Origin: Streptomyces sp. LBL
Lineage (GTDB): Bacteria > Actinomycetota > Actinomycetes > Streptomycetales > Streptomycetaceae
Reading direction: 5' to 3'
DNA length: 64,000 bases
Assembly (NCBI RefSeq): GCF_029893585.1
Contig: NZ_JARXYX010000006.1
Location: 248,001 to 312,000 of the forward strand
Below, in pieces: positions 37,101 to 45,990 of this stretch (the stretch's first letter is position 1; the number at the start of each line of letters is the position of its first letter). The notes below the pieces were generated by a model. The model saw nothing but the letters and a program-made list of their open reading frames with translations. It was not told the origin of the DNA and did no database searches. A program made the translations under genes and the position numbers.

Positions 37101-37415
37101 CGGTTCACCCGTGGGCGGCACGGGCGGAGTCGGAGTCGGAGCCGCTGGTGGGGTCGGAGTCGGCGTGGGAACCGTCGCCGGAAACGCGGGGTCCGGCGGC
37201 GGAAACGCGGGGCCCTGCGCCGGAAAGGCAGGATCCGGCGGCGGAACGGCCGCGGGGGCTCCCGCGGCACCGCCGCCCGAGTTCTGCGTGTACCAGGCGG
37301 GCGGCGCGTAGTCGATGGTGAACTCGCCCGTCATCTCGATGGCGGACTCCGCGTCGGTCTGGTCATCGCCGGGTGTGTCCCAGCCCCCGCGGATCCCGTC
37401 CCGATCGCTGCTCAC
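34131..37415 (-). CDS. espI: EspI/MinD-like ATPase of the type VII secretion locus
   Basis: 1094-aa protein. Residues 1 to about 690 are Pro/Ala/Gln/Gly-rich and disordered, with repeats of the [11 protein letters not shown] type and an AGAGAGAGA tract encoded by GCGCCA hexamers. Next is a MinD/ParA-like ATPase: deviant Walker [18 protein letters not shown], then [16 protein letters not shown] and [10 protein letters not shown]. The last 110 residues are again PQ/GYP repeats. This layout matches mycobacterial EspI (ESX-1), which can down-regulate secretion when ATP is low; a similar regulatory or positioning role is inferred. The GTG at 37415 follows AGGAGG. It lies at the left edge of the secretion locus, 345 bp beyond the preceding leftward gene. 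Confidence 0.85.
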   Translation of the reverse strand: MSSDRDGIRGGWDTPGDDQTDAESAIEMTGEFTIDYAPPAWYTQNSGGGAAGAPAAVPPPDPAFPAQGPAFPPPDPAFPATVPTPTPTPPAAPTPTPPVPPTGEPTTPPPPGPPAGGAFELPQPQGRPEGQPEGHGQAHGQWAHAAPVPPVTPPAPPVAPPPPAPSPSSPFPSSPFPAFGEDESGTGDLESGSTMRISATSLNREIADLGVTTEAQTAPGTGATQEPADEGVSQATAGGSVEAASADDASVPSGDGDHEGGRDGGGDGGFDGTAADSAGAADDAGADGGGSAAGDTSDGSLPQVANGGEDAEASAAVSEDGCSAGDSTGASTGGEAESASAPDADTTTEPAPDAAPAEAAAGATAPGAGAGAGAGAGAAQGPPSAWTPPRAPQGEVPPLPPSYQPAAPAAAPQWPVQPQPADPRESAPGRPSAPAQQPPFQPQAPQPAPTGWNPPAPPTPPGQDIPPAPPQPGYGFPHPGTPAHQPPAAQGGYGFPQPPTPNTQGGYGFPQPPAPNAQGGYGFPQPGAPAAAAPAPNAQPGGPNPAAQPGGYGFPEPPTPQGGPANPGVPHQPDGQVPQAPQTPPFPQQPQHPQQPQQPQPQHGQHPHQQAVDPRTGAAWPQPIQHDQRQPTHSGAAPLGYTAAVELSADRLLNSKKQKVKSSRPAPGGGRFKLGGKKEEAERQRKLELIRTPVLSCYRIAVISLKGGVGKTTTTTALGSTLATERQDKILAIDANPDAGTLGRRVRRETGATIRDLVQAIPYLNSYMDIRRFTSQAPSGLEIIANDVDPAVSTTFNDEDYRRAIEVLGNQYPVILTDSGTGLLYSAMRGVLDLADQLIIVSTPSVDGASSASTTLDWLSAHGYADLVSRSLTVISGVRETGKMIKVEDIVSHFETRCRGVIVVPFDEHLAAGAEVDLDMMRPKVREAYFNLAAMIAEDFVRHQQAHGLWTSDGNPPPVVAPPMPGYPTPGQPYPGQPYPGQQVPAQPGPYPPQPQPGQPGQGPYAPGQPGQGPYAPQPYPQQGRPYPQAAPQPYPAQPQPQSQPQPQPQPQPPSQPDQPGQAYGYPQQPGQAYGYPQQPGQAQPPPPPPAPQQ

Positions 37416-37760
37416 AGTTCCTCCTGGTGTGGTCGAGCACCCTCATGCCGTGCCGGGGCGACCGTACTTGTCGTCGTGAGTCGTTCGAGGTCGTCCGCTC
37501 CACCGGCTCTTCCCCCTGGGGCGCGGACGCCCGGTCCACGGGTTCTGACGTCGCGCCCGGTACCAGCCTAATCACCACGCACCCCACCTCGGCAGGCCCG
37601 TCCACTCCTCACGGTCCGCCCACGGCGTCACATCCGGCCCGAAAGGGTCGACCACGCACCACTTTCCGGTGAACATATCTGCCGATAGCGGGCACTTGAG
37701 TGCGGCGAAAAGTGGAAAAATCACCCCTGGATGCCCAATTCGCGTCAGGCGGCGGCTGAT
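37416..37760. other. Spacer upstream of the espI-like gene
   Basis: 345 bp without a gene. The half nearest the 261-aa gene (37670-37745) is AT-richer than its surroundings and contains TATGTT and TATCGG on the minus strand, a possible promoter for the espI-like gene; no clear -35 or hairpin terminator. Confidence 0.4.
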
Positions 37761-38546
37761 TCAGTCCATCCTTCGTGGCGTACCCAACAATCCGATCTCG
37801 GCCTCCGTGGGGTGGGTCATCACGTACTGCCGGTCACGGTCGCTGCACCACAGCGTGAGACCGTCGGGGAGCCCGGGCAGGGCTTCCCTCTCCGCCCGGG
37901 GCAGCGCCATGGTCCGGCCCAGTACCGCGGCTTCGTCCGGCGAGATGCGCTGTACGCCGACGAGCCGGGCCTGTCTCACGAGTCGCGGCGCCACCGGGCT
38001 GAGATACGGCAACAGAGTCAGCACCGCCTGCCAGGGCCCGGAGGCGACCCGGCCCTGCGGCGGACGCATACCGCAGTCCCGCACCACCAGCACCGGCGTA
38101 CCGGCCGAGGTGCCCTGCGGAGGCACCCGCCCCACGTCGTACACCGCCAGGCCGTTCTGTCCGCCGCCCATGGCGTGCACCATCTGCATCCAGGCCTGCG
38201 GGCGCCCCGTCTCCACGGCGACCCGCGCCCCCGTGGCCGCCGCTCTGAGCGCGATGACCTGCACGGTCCACAGGCCGCCGATGAGGACGATGTCGTACGG
38301 AGTGGGCCGGTTGAGTCCCAGCACCGCGGGCCCGCCCTCCGCGTTCACGCCTATGACGACGCCGTCGTCTCCGACGGGCAGCGCGAGCGCGTCCAGCTGT
38401 TCGAGGGACACGGAGTGCCGGGCGTGCCGTGGACCGATCAGTCCGAAGCCGTTGCGCAGCAGTTCCCGCGCCCGTGCGGGGACAGAGGGCTGGGGCTCGC
38501 CGCGACCGGCGGCAGGCTGTCCCGGACGCGCGGTCATCGCTGTCAC
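37761..38546 (-). CDS. Conserved hypothetical protein of the streptomycete T7SS locus
   Basis: 261-aa soluble protein with no motif I can name. Segments such as LPVGDDGVVIGVNAEGGPAV, VLIGGLWTVQVIALRAAATG and VETGRPQAWMQMVHAMGGG suggest an alpha/beta fold. The end TLWCSDRDRQYVMTHPTEAE is striking, as is its position between eccE and the espI-like gene. The GTG at 38546 overlaps the eccE stop (GTGA) and has GGAGGTG upstream, so it is coupled to eccE and likely serves the secretion system. Function unknown. Confidence 0.82.
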   Translation of the reverse strand: MTAMTARPGQPAAGRGEPQPSVPARARELLRNGFGLIGPRHARHSVSLEQLDALALPVGDDGVVIGVNAEGGPAVLGLNRPTPYDIVLIGGLWTVQVIALRAAATGARVAVETGRPQAWMQMVHAMGGGQNGLAVYDVGRVPPQGTSAGTPVLVVRDCGMRPPQGRVASGPWQAVLTLLPYLSPVAPRLVRQARLVGVQRISPDEAAVLGRTMALPRAEREALPGLPDGLTLWCSDRDRQYVMTHPTEAEIGLLGTPRRMD

Positions 38547-39886
38547 CGGACACCTCCGAGGGGCATGGTGGCGAGCATGCCGGGCACCTGTTCGCGGTCG
38601 AGGCGTACGAGACCCGTGCCCGTGTGCCGGGCCGCGGACTGTACGGCACGCCGGGCCGCGACGAGTTCGTCGTCACTGCGGCCGGTCACCCGAAGATGTC
38701 CGCACACGGAGACCTCCTGCCGCTCGCCGCGCGTGAGCGTGAGGCTGAAGGTGGTGGCGAGGGCGGGAACAGCCGTTACCAGAGCGACCAGCTGAGGCAG
38801 CGACGGGGCTCTCTCGCCGCCCAGCGAGGGCCACCGGCGGATCCAGTAGGCGGTGTGTCTGCGGTTGTCGCAGCGCCAGCTCCGCCCGGACTCCTCCGTA
38901 CGCCGTTCCCGCGTGTCCGTCCGCCCCGCCTCCGCCGTCACCAGCGGGTTGGCGCAGGCCGAGGTGGCGATGGCGGAGGTCAGCTCCTCCTCGTCGAGGA
39001 GGGTCGCGCGGAACCCGGCACCGGTCAGCCGGCTGGCGAGCTGGTCGGCGGCCCGTACGACACACTTCTGGGCGCCGACGAGACCACCGCCGCGCGCCGC
39101 CACCGCCTCCGGGCACAACTCCGGGTCGAGCTTCAACGCGATCCACGTGATGCGCACGGCCGGAGCACCCGTCTGTTCCTGCAGGGGCGCGTAGTTGGCG
39201 ACGGCCACGGACTGCTGGGGCAGGTGGAGCGCGGGCGCGGGCTGGGTGTGCAGCACGACCTGCGCCGACTCCAGCCGGATCCCGTCCACCTCCAGGGCGT
39301 CGTACACCAGGGACAGCGGCAGCGGCTGCCGGTCGCGCTCGGCCCGCAGGGCGGTGGCGTCGGCCTCCACCTGCAGCACGGCGGTGACGAACGTGCCGTC
39401 CCCGATGACTCCGACCGGGCGCCGGTCGCGGCCCGCGTACGTGTAGGTCCGCAGGCTCGGGTCGCACTCCACAACCGGAGCGAGTCCCGGCTCGGTGCCC
39501 GCCGGTATCGGCGTGTTCGCTGCCTGCCGCTGTCGCGCCCGCAACGCCCTTGCCGTGGCCAGCCATTCGGGCAGCGAGCGGCCGCGGCGGCGAACGAAGG
39601 AGAGCAGCACCAGGCAGACGGCGATCACGGCCGCCACCACCAGTGCCACCGGACCGACCACCCAGCCGACGAGCAGGGCGGCCGCGGCGAGCTCCAGCAG
39701 GACGACCCGTTGCAACCGGGATGCCCCGGACTGACCTGAACGCGCCCTGAGATGGAGCGTGCCCGCCGCGGCGGGCCGCTGAGCCGACGTCGCCTGTGGC
39801 GTCCGCTGTGGAGCCTGCTGTGGTGCCGAGACCCCCTGTGTCCGCGATCGGCCGCGGGACCGCGCGCGCGTTCCGATAGCCACCAC
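38543..39886 (-). CDS. eccE: Type VII secretion protein EccE
   Basis: 447-aa membrane component at the periphery of the ESX complex. After a basic Gln/Pro-rich N-terminus (about 60 residues) come two close membrane segments (LQRVVLLELAAAALLVGWVV; VALVVAAVIAVCLVLLSFV). A large domain follows with VGVIGDGTFVTAVLQVEA, VRITWIALKLDPELCPEAVA and WRCDNRRHTAYWIRRWPSLG as in EccE. The GTG start lies after a G-run. It is the first gene of a leftward unit, divergent from eccB across 194 bp that probably holds both promoters. Confidence 0.88.
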   Translation of the reverse strand: MVAIGTRARSRGRSRTQGVSAPQQAPQRTPQATSAQRPAAAGTLHLRARSGQSGASRLQRVVLLELAAAALLVGWVVGPVALVVAAVIAVCLVLLSFVRRRGRSLPEWLATARALRARQRQAANTPIPAGTEPGLAPVVECDPSLRTYTYAGRDRRPVGVIGDGTFVTAVLQVEADATALRAERDRQPLPLSLVYDALEVDGIRLESAQVVLHTQPAPALHLPQQSVAVANYAPLQEQTGAPAVRITWIALKLDPELCPEAVAARGGGLVGAQKCVVRAADQLASRLTGAGFRATLLDEEELTSAIATSACANPLVTAEAGRTDTRERRTEESGRSWRCDNRRHTAYWIRRWPSLGGERAPSLPQLVALVTAVPALATTFSLTLTRGERQEVSVCGHLRVTGRSDDELVAARRAVQSAARHTGTGLVRLDREQVPGMLATMPLGGVR

Positions 39887-40080
39887 ACCATCCCCCCGTC
39901 TTGCTCACAACTCGCCGTAGTCCAGCCCCACACGGGCCCCTTGAGGGCCCGGGTACCCTACCTGCTCCGCCAGTGCTCGCGGATACCAGGCATAGTAGGG
40001 GGCCGGTCTGACATCGGCGGCGGGGACTGCGTCGCGCCCGCCCGAGCGGCCCAGGTGAACACGGGGAGAGACAGGCACAG

Positions 40081-41604
40081 ATGGCATCTCGGCGGGACCA
40101 GCTCAATGCCTACACCTTCGCGAAGCGCCGTATGCTCGCGGCCTTCCTGCAGTCGTCCTCCGACGGCTCCGAGGAAGGGGCACCCCGACCGCTGCGCGCG
40201 ATCCTCCCGGGCGCCGTCGTGGGTGTGGTCGTCCTGGCCGTGTTCGGCGCGATCGGCATGTTCAAGCCCACCGCGCCGAAAGGCTGGAACACCCCCAACG
40301 CCAAGGTGATCATCGCGAGCGACTCCACCACGCGTTATGTCGTCCTGAAAACCGGCGGACAGGTCCAGTTGCACCCGGTGCTCAACATGGCCTCCGCGAA
40401 GCTGCTCCTCAACGCGAACCAGGGCGAGGTCGTGACCGTCGCCGAGTCGGTGCTGGACAGCGGCAAGATCCCGCACGGCGTCACCATCGGTATCCCGTAC
40501 GCACCCGACCGTCTCCCCTCGGCGTCGGAGGCGGGCAGCGCGAAGCGCTGGGCGGTCTGCGAACGTCCCAGCGCGGGCGGCGAGTCCATCCAGAAGGCCG
40601 CCCTGGTCCTGGCCTCCCGCGACCTGAACGCGACCGAGGGCAAGGGACAGAAGCTGACCGGGGGCCAACTGCTCTACGTCGAGGACCCGGACGGCAAGCG
40701 CTACGTCGTGGACGCGAGCGGCAGTGCGTACCCCATCGGCGAGGGCGAGCTGCTGCTGCGCGCCGTCGTGGGCTCCGGCCGAGAGCCCCAGAAGGTGTCC
40801 AGGGAGTGGCTGGAGACCCTGCACCCGGGCGACGCGCTCTCCTTCCCGGAGATCACCGGCCGGCCGGGCACCGCGGCCGGCGCCCCCGGCCAACTGGACG
40901 AGGCGACCGACAAGGTCGGCATGGTGCTCAAGGCCTCCGACCTCAACTCGGACCAGTACTACGTGGTGCTGCCCGGTCGGGTCGCCCCCATCTCCGCGTT
41001 CGTCGCCCAACTCCTGCTGTTCAGCGAGGACCTGGCCCCGCTGGGCCAGGCCGGTCACGCCAAGGAGCTGAGCCCCGGCGCGATCGTCCCGGGCCTGCCG
41101 TTCGGCACCGAACACCGCTGGCCCAGCGAGGACCCCGAGCCGGTCAACGAGGCCGCCGGGGCGGCCGGCAGCCGCAGCACCGTCTGCAACGTCCTGCGCG
41201 GCGTGAACGGCGACACGGGTGCCACAACCCTGAGCACCTGGGCGGGAACGGACTTCCCTGCCAAGCTCCCCACCGGCTCCTCCAGCGCCTACGTCACGCC
41301 CGGCTCCGGCCAGCTCTACCGCCAGTTCCAGGGCAAGGAGACCAAGGTCGGCCCCGTCTTCCTGGCCACCGACACGGGCCTGCGGTACGTCCTGCAGTCC
41401 AACGCCGACAGCGCCACGGACGACGCGGGCATCGGCACCACGGCCAAGGAGCGCGAACAGGCCCAGCAGGAGGCCCAGCAGGCCCAGAGCCGCCTGGGCT
41501 ACGCCGACGTGGACCCGACACCGATCCCCGTCCCCTGGTCGGAGTTCCTGCCCACGGGTCCTCGCCTGTCGACGACGGCGGCCCGTCAGCCGCAGGGCTC
41601 CTGA
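40081..41604 (+). CDS. eccB: Type VII secretion protein EccB
   Basis: 507-aa core ESX membrane protein. The N-terminus MASRRDQLNAYTFAKRRMLA is the family signature. One membrane segment (ILPGAVVGVVVLAVFGAIGM, about residues 41-60) anchors a large outer domain with the repeated fold and paired cysteines (WAVCERP, STVCNVLRG). The start follows GGGGAGAG. The mycosin gene begins 11 nt downstream, suggesting a single operon for eccB, mycP and the following membrane protein. Confidence 0.94.
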   Translation: MASRRDQLNAYTFAKRRMLAAFLQSSSDGSEEGAPRPLRAILPGAVVGVVVLAVFGAIGMFKPTAPKGWNTPNAKVIIASDSTTRYVVLKTGGQVQLHPVLNMASAKLLLNANQGEVVTVAESVLDSGKIPHGVTIGIPYAPDRLPSASEAGSAKRWAVCERPSAGGESIQKAALVLASRDLNATEGKGQKLTGGQLLYVEDPDGKRYVVDASGSAYPIGEGELLLRAVVGSGREPQKVSREWLETLHPGDALSFPEITGRPGTAAGAPGQLDEATDKVGMVLKASDLNSDQYYVVLPGRVAPISAFVAQLLLFSEDLAPLGQAGHAKELSPGAIVPGLPFGTEHRWPSEDPEPVNEAAGAAGSRSTVCNVLRGVNGDTGATTLSTWAGTDFPAKLPTGSSSAYVTPGSGQLYRQFQGKETKVGPVFLATDTGLRYVLQSNADSATDDAGIGTTAKEREQAQQEAQQAQSRLGYADVDPTPIPVPWSEFLPTGPRLSTTAARQPQGS

Positions 41605-41615
41605 GGAGGGCGGAC

Positions 41616-42935
41616 ATGCGATCCCTGTCCTTCTCCCGCCTCCTGTTCCTCCGTACGACGGCCGCGACCACGACGACGGCCGCGACCATGGCCATGGCCA
41701 TGGCCATGGCCACGACCTTGCTCATGACGACCCCCGTCGTCCTCGCACCTCCCGCGACGGCGGCCGACCTCCCGTACTCGGACCAGTGCGCGTTCCCCAA
41801 CGGCAAGTACCCGGGCCGCCCTTGGTCCCTGCAGCGGGTGCTCCTAGACGAGCTGTGGAGTCAGTCCAAGGGCAAGGGCGTACGGGTGGCGGTGATCGAC
41901 ACCGGCGTGGACGTGAAGAATCCGCAACTCGCCGACGCGGTCGACGTGAAGAGCGGCCGTAACTTCCTGGCCAAGAACCTCAAGGACGATCAGGGCAACC
42001 CGGTCGAGCGGGGCAACGAGAAGGGCACCACGGACACCGTCGGCCACGGCACCAAGGTCGCCGGCATCATCGCGGCCCGCCCCGTCGCGGGCACCGGCTT
42101 CGCGGGCCTGGCCCCCGAAGCGACGATCATCCCGATCCAGCAGAACGACGCGGAGGGCCACGGCACCACCGAGACCCTGGCCAACGCGATCGACTACGCC
42201 GTCCGGGCCGAGGCCGACGTCATCAACATCTCCCAGGACACCTCGAACGCGGTGAAGCCGACTCCCCGGCTGGAGCGGGCGATCGACGCGGCACTGGCCC
42301 TGGGTATCGTGGTCGTGGCCTCGGCGGGCAACGACGGCCTCGGCGGCAACGTCAAGGAGACCTACCCGGCGTCCTTCAAGGGCGTCCTCGCGGTCGCGGC
42401 CTCGGACCGCAACAACGAGCGGGCGTCCTTCTCCCAGTCCGGCGAGTTCGTCGGCGTGGCGGCCCCGGGCGTCGACATGATCTCCACGGTCCCCAAGGGC
42501 GGGCACTGCTCCGACAACGGTACGAGTTTCTCGGCGCCGTACGTCGCCGGAGTCGCGGCGCTGATCAAGGCCAAGCACCCGAAGTGGACCGCGAGGGAGG
42601 TCGTCGCCCAGATCGAGCAGACCGCGGAGCGCACGATCGCCGGCCACGACCGGTTGGTCGGCTGGGGAGTGGTGGACCCCGTACGCGCCCTGACGGAGGA
42701 CGACAAGCCCCTGGAGTCCCCCGACCCCCGGGACGGCCTCACCCAGCAGGAAGCCCCCACCCCCGCAAAGTTCCAGCTCGGCGAAACCCCCGCCGAACGC
42801 AACGCACGGCTGGCGACGTACGTCGTGGTCGGTGGCCTCGTCCTGGTGGCCGGCTTGGGCGGGACGGCGGTGGCGTTGCGGGACGCGCGGCGCAAGCGGG
42901 GGCGACGGCTTGGGGGCGGATCATGGACGCGCTGA
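41616..42935 (+). CDS. mycP: Mycosin, type VII secretion serine protease
   Basis: 439-aa subtilisin-like (S8) protease that stabilises ESX complexes and trims substrates. A long signal peptide (about 50 residues ending PPATAA) contains four Met-Ala pairs encoded by an ATGGCC repeat. The catalytic triad is complete: Asp in VAVIDTGVDVKN, His in VGHGTKVAGIIA, Ser in NGTSFSAPYVAGVAAL; the oxyanion Asn lies in VVASAGNDG. The C-terminus has the expected Pro-rich linker and membrane anchor (VVVGGLVLVAGLGGTAVAL). The ATG has GAGGAGGG upstream. It overlaps the next gene by 13 nt. Confidence 0.93.
   Translation: MRSLSFSRLLFLRTTAATTTTAATMAMAMAMATTLLMTTPVVLAPPATAADLPYSDQCAFPNGKYPGRPWSLQRVLLDELWSQSKGKGVRVAVIDTGVDVKNPQLADAVDVKSGRNFLAKNLKDDQGNPVERGNEKGTTDTVGHGTKVAGIIAARPVAGTGFAGLAPEATIIPIQQNDAEGHGTTETLANAIDYAVRAEADVINISQDTSNAVKPTPRLERAIDAALALGIVVVASAGNDGLGGNVKETYPASFKGVLAVAASDRNNERASFSQSGEFVGVAAPGVDMISTVPKGGHCSDNGTSFSAPYVAGVAALIKAKHPKWTAREVVAQIEQTAERTIAGHDRLVGWGVVDPVRALTEDDKPLESPDPRDGLTQQEAPTPAKFQLGETPAERNARLATYVVVGGLVLVAGLGGTAVALRDARRKRGRRLGGGSWTR
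41688..41711 (+). repeat. (ATGGCC)4 inside the mycP signal peptide
   Basis: Four perfect hexamers encode Met-Ala-Met-Ala-Met-Ala-Met-Ala at residues 25-32. Each unit supplies an in-frame ATG that would leave a more usual signal peptide length. Confidence 0.9.
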
Positions 42936-43546
42936 CGAAACTGAGCGTATTCGGCCTCGTCCTGTCCGCCGGGCTGCTGGCCATGGCCTGCGTCAAGGCG
43001 GACCGCATACGGGCCTGGCGCGCCAGCATCAATCCGTCGGCCGAGGAACTGCCCGACGCCTTCTTCGTCGTCGCTCGCGTCGCGCTCGTGACCATGGCCG
43101 GTGTCGGTATCTACCTGGGCGTGCAGTCCTTCGGCGTCTCCGACGACACGTCATGGGACGACAGCGAGCTGACCAGCGCGGTGCAGGGGGCCGCGGATGC
43201 CCTGGACGGAAGCTCGGGCTTCGGCGACATGTACGCCGAGGACCCCGACCCCGACACCGACTGGATCGACGAATACGCGACGAAGATCGAGGACGAGGTC
43301 GTCGAGCACGGCGGCGGCGACGCTCCGCAGTACGACGTGACCGCGACGCCGACCGACTCGAACACGGCCTCAGAGGTGCATTACGTGGTCACGGCCTCCG
43401 GCGCGGGTACGTCCTTCTGCCTGGACGTCACCCGCACCCGGTCGAAGGACGGGGACTACGAGCCACCGGGCGTCGCGGGCGGCCAGGGAACGCTGACGAT
43501 CCCGTCGTACGACTTCGCGGTGACGAACCGCGAGGGAGCCTGCTGA
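42923..43546 (+). CDS. Membrane-anchored hypothetical protein downstream of mycP
   Basis: 207 aa. Two hydrophobic segments (LSVFGLVLSAGLLAMACVKA and FFVVARVALVTMAGVGIYLG) flank a short loop, then an acidic outer domain follows (YAEDPDPDTDWIDEYATKIE) with two cysteines (FCLDV and the last residue). Its start overlaps mycP by 13 nt, so it belongs to the eccB-mycP operon. Similar genes sit here in other streptomycete loci as I recall, but I know no name or function. A 258-bp spacer follows. Confidence 0.8.
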   Translation: MDALTKLSVFGLVLSAGLLAMACVKADRIRAWRASINPSAEELPDAFFVVARVALVTMAGVGIYLGVQSFGVSDDTSWDDSELTSAVQGAADALDGSSGFGDMYAEDPDPDTDWIDEYATKIEDEVVEHGGGDAPQYDVTATPTDSNTASEVHYVVTASGAGTSFCLDVTRTRSKDGDYEPPGVAGGQGTLTIPSYDFAVTNREGAC

Positions 43547-43641
43547 CTTCACGGAGGGGCCGGTGGAGGATGCCCCCTTGGAGGGAGCAGCGCCCGCATG
43601 TCCAACTATCCGCCGCTTCAAGGGACTTCGGGGAACGGTGG

Positions 43642-43670
43642 TTGACGGTGTCTCGACAACATCGTAACTA
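43642..43670 (+). promoter_or_regulatory. Candidate promoter upstream of the 156-aa / PPE-like pair
   Basis: TTGACG (43642-43647) lies 17 nt from TAACTA (43665-43670), in an unusually AT-rich spacer. The -35 is good, the -10 imperfect. It would give a leader of about 130 nt. Confidence 0.4.
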
Positions 43671-43804
43671 GCCAATCACAAAGTTCAGTTGGCCGCGATT
43701 TGCACAATGGCTACAGTGGTTACTGCGTGTGTCGGCCAGGAACCCACCTGTACAGCACACGCCAGTAGGACAACGGGGAACGGGGAACGGGGAAGGAAGG
43801 CATC

Positions 43805-44275
43805 GTGCCTGCTGCACAGGGCCGAGCTCTCAAAGTCACTCTGGAGTCGCTCGGAGACTTCAAGAAGCGCGTGGACGCCGCGCTCGCCAAGTTCGAGGAC
43901 TCGCCGGGCAGCGCGCAGAAGGTCGGGACGCACCGTCTCTCCGAAGCGTCGTTCAGCGGCGCGGGCGGCTTCGGCGAGGCGAAGGGGCTGCACCGCCAGT
44001 ACGAACGCGTCCACGAGCGCCTGACCGTGCTCTCCAAGAACCTGGGCCTGCAGATCGAGGCGCTCCAGATCGCCGTCAACGGTGCGCGAGGCGACTTCAG
44101 TGATCTGGAGGAGGAGCAGCGGCGGCGGTTCTGGGCGATCCAGGCACACATCCGCCGGCAGGAAGAGGCGCAGGCGCAGGCGAAGGCCACGGAGGAAGCG
44201 GCGAAGACCACTCAGTCCGAGCGGCGCTCCGACGGCCAGCAGGTGACCCCGAAGAAAGGGGACCAGTACCAGTGA
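43805..44275 (+). CDS. Small helical T7SS-locus protein, possible partner of the PPE-like protein
   Basis: 156-aa, almost wholly helical protein. N-terminal half: LGDFKKRVDAALAKFEDSPG, then FGEAKGLHRQYERVHERLTV and LGLQIEALQIAVNGARGDFS. The second half is a charged coiled-coil-like stretch (FWAIQAHIRRQEEAQAQAKA). Size and helical hairpin character resemble PE/WXG100 partners, but no WXG motif or terminal YxxxD/E is present. The GTG start follows GGGGAAGGAAGG. It overlaps the next gene by GTGA, so the two are made together. Partnership is inferred from coupling; function otherwise unknown. Confidence 0.7.
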   Translation: MPAAQGRALKVTLESLGDFKKRVDAALAKFEDSPGSAQKVGTHRLSEASFSGAGGFGEAKGLHRQYERVHERLTVLSKNLGLQIEALQIAVNGARGDFSDLEEEQRRRFWAIQAHIRRQEEAQAQAKATEEAAKTTQSERRSDGQQVTPKKGDQYQ

Positions 44276-45966
44276 GCGGCGAGCAGAAGCAGCAGGATCC
44301 GCACGCGGCGGAACAGGAGCAGGTCACCCTGCAGGCCGGTGTCATCAACTCGGCCACCAGCGCGATGGAGATGGTCGACGGGTTCTTCGGCGGCAACATC
44401 CGCTTGTTCAGCAAGACGGACTTCGAGGGCCATGCCCTGAACGACATGATCGACATGGTCGAGTCCGCCAATCCGGAGCACCTGGAGACCGCTGGGCAGG
44501 CGATCTGGGACGCCCAGACCGCCATCCAAGAGGCTGCTGACGAACTCAAGGACCACATCAAAAGGGTTGAGTGGGAGGGTGAGGCCGCTGCCGCCTTCCA
44601 CACTTGGGGTGGCAACCTTGTGCAGCAAACTGTCGACCTCGCCGCGTTCGCGGCAACCGCCGGCACACAGATCATGGCCGCGGCCACAGGGCTCGCTTCC
44701 GTCAAGAAGTCCATGCCGCCACGCGACACCCGGCTCGCCCCCAAGAGGGCCGACGAAATCCCGGCCCCCATGCAGGTCGAGGGCAACAAGGACTACGCGG
44801 CGGCGGTCAAGGCCGAGAAGGACCGCCAAGAGGCGATCAACCAGATGAACCGTCTGGCGTCCTTCTACGCGGTATCGGAGGAAGCGCTGGCGGCGCAGCA
44901 GCCGCCTACGTTCACGGCCATGCCGGATGTGGGGGTGCCGAAGCCGGATCCGGCGTGGAGGCTGTTCAAGCCAGGCGAAGCTCGAGGTAGCGGGGAACTT
45001 CGGGCAACTCGTGAGTCTGCGGTGTCCGGACATGATTCATCTAGTACGGCGTCAGGACATTCGCGTTCGGGAGACACCACGCCGCCGCTCAAGTATGTGG
45101 ACGACTCGACCATCCGGCCGGACGCGGACGGAAACGTCGCCACGAAGATCGACAGCGTAGGGACTCTGCCGCCTCAGGAAACCGCGAGGCCGACGACGAG
45201 TTCGACGCCCCCGGTGACCGTCACAGGTGGGGGCAGCGGAGGGTCGGTTCCTCCCTTCACCTCGGGAACAGTTCCTCCTGCTCTTGGCAGGCAGACGGGC
45301 CGAGCCTCAGGATTCGGCGGAGCGAACGGCAATAAGCTTCCTCTCCAGGCACAGGGTCGCTCCGGAACTCCTAGCGGCACCACCGGCCGCGGCACCACGG
45401 GACCGATGGCACGTTCCGCCGCTACCGGGCAACCGGGCGCCCGGGGCGGCGGCTCGACCGCCGGCAGTTCCCCCATGGGCCGGGGCATCTCCGGCGGAAC
45501 ACCCCGCCCCGCCGAGGGACCAGTGAGTGGCCGCGCCGGTGGCGCGGGTCCCACGGGGGCGGCACGAGGTAATGGTGTCGTCGGAGGAAGACCCACCACC
45601 GCTGCCACCCCAGGATCGACCGGTTCCAGGAGGGTGCCCCGCGGTACGGTCGTCGGCGCCGAGGGCAACACACGCTCCCGCCCACCTGCCGGCAATGTCG
45701 GACAGCGAGGCGTCATCGGGGCGTCGAACTCCACTCCTGGCGCTCGTCCGGGGCAGCCTGCCCGTCCCCCTGCGGGCAATTCCAACGGAGTTGTCGGTAC
45801 GCCCAAGGGGAGAGCTCCCGCGGGGACGAACGGGGGAGTGCCTGGTGGCCGCGCCGCGGCCGCACAGGGCCCGAAAGGAAATCGACGCAAGACCAACCGC
45901 GAAGACCGAGAGGGCGAACGTCAGCCCGAGACGCAGCGGCGCGACGCACCGCCGGCGACCGACTGA
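44272..45966 (+). CDS. PPE-like / WXG-domain candidate secreted protein with Gly/Pro-rich C-terminus
   Basis: 564 aa. The first 200 residues are helical with a WXG-type turn, VEWEGEAAAAFHTWGGNLVQ, placed as in long WXG/PPE proteins, and a later FYAVSEEAL stretch fits the YxxxE export signal. Residues 260-564 are a low-complexity Thr/Gly/Pro/Arg domain with repeated GVVG, GTTGRG and RPPAGN elements, probably extended at the cell surface. There is no signal peptide or membrane segment, as expected for a type VII substrate. The GTG overlaps the preceding gene, and the second mycosin starts 24 bp downstream, which could process it. Substrate status is inferred. Confidence 0.7.
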   Translation: MSGEQKQQDPHAAEQEQVTLQAGVINSATSAMEMVDGFFGGNIRLFSKTDFEGHALNDMIDMVESANPEHLETAGQAIWDAQTAIQEAADELKDHIKRVEWEGEAAAAFHTWGGNLVQQTVDLAAFAATAGTQIMAAATGLASVKKSMPPRDTRLAPKRADEIPAPMQVEGNKDYAAAVKAEKDRQEAINQMNRLASFYAVSEEALAAQQPPTFTAMPDVGVPKPDPAWRLFKPGEARGSGELRATRESAVSGHDSSSTASGHSRSGDTTPPLKYVDDSTIRPDADGNVATKIDSVGTLPPQETARPTTSSTPPVTVTGGGSGGSVPPFTSGTVPPALGRQTGRASGFGGANGNKLPLQAQGRSGTPSGTTGRGTTGPMARSAATGQPGARGGGSTAGSSPMGRGISGGTPRPAEGPVSGRAGGAGPTGAARGNGVVGGRPTTAATPGSTGSRRVPRGTVVGAEGNTRSRPPAGNVGQRGVIGASNSTPGARPGQPARPPAGNSNGVVGTPKGRAPAGTNGGVPGGRAAAAQGPKGNRRKTNREDREGERQPETQRRDAPPATD

Positions 45967-45990
45967 ACACGAGCGAGGATCTACAAAGGC

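Noticed and set aside
34092..37571. Very long plus-strand open frame opposite the espI-like gene
   Set aside because: It mirrors the repetitive GC-rich espI-like gene, has no family motif and lacks a ribosome site; the minus-strand frame has the MinD-type ATPase motifs.
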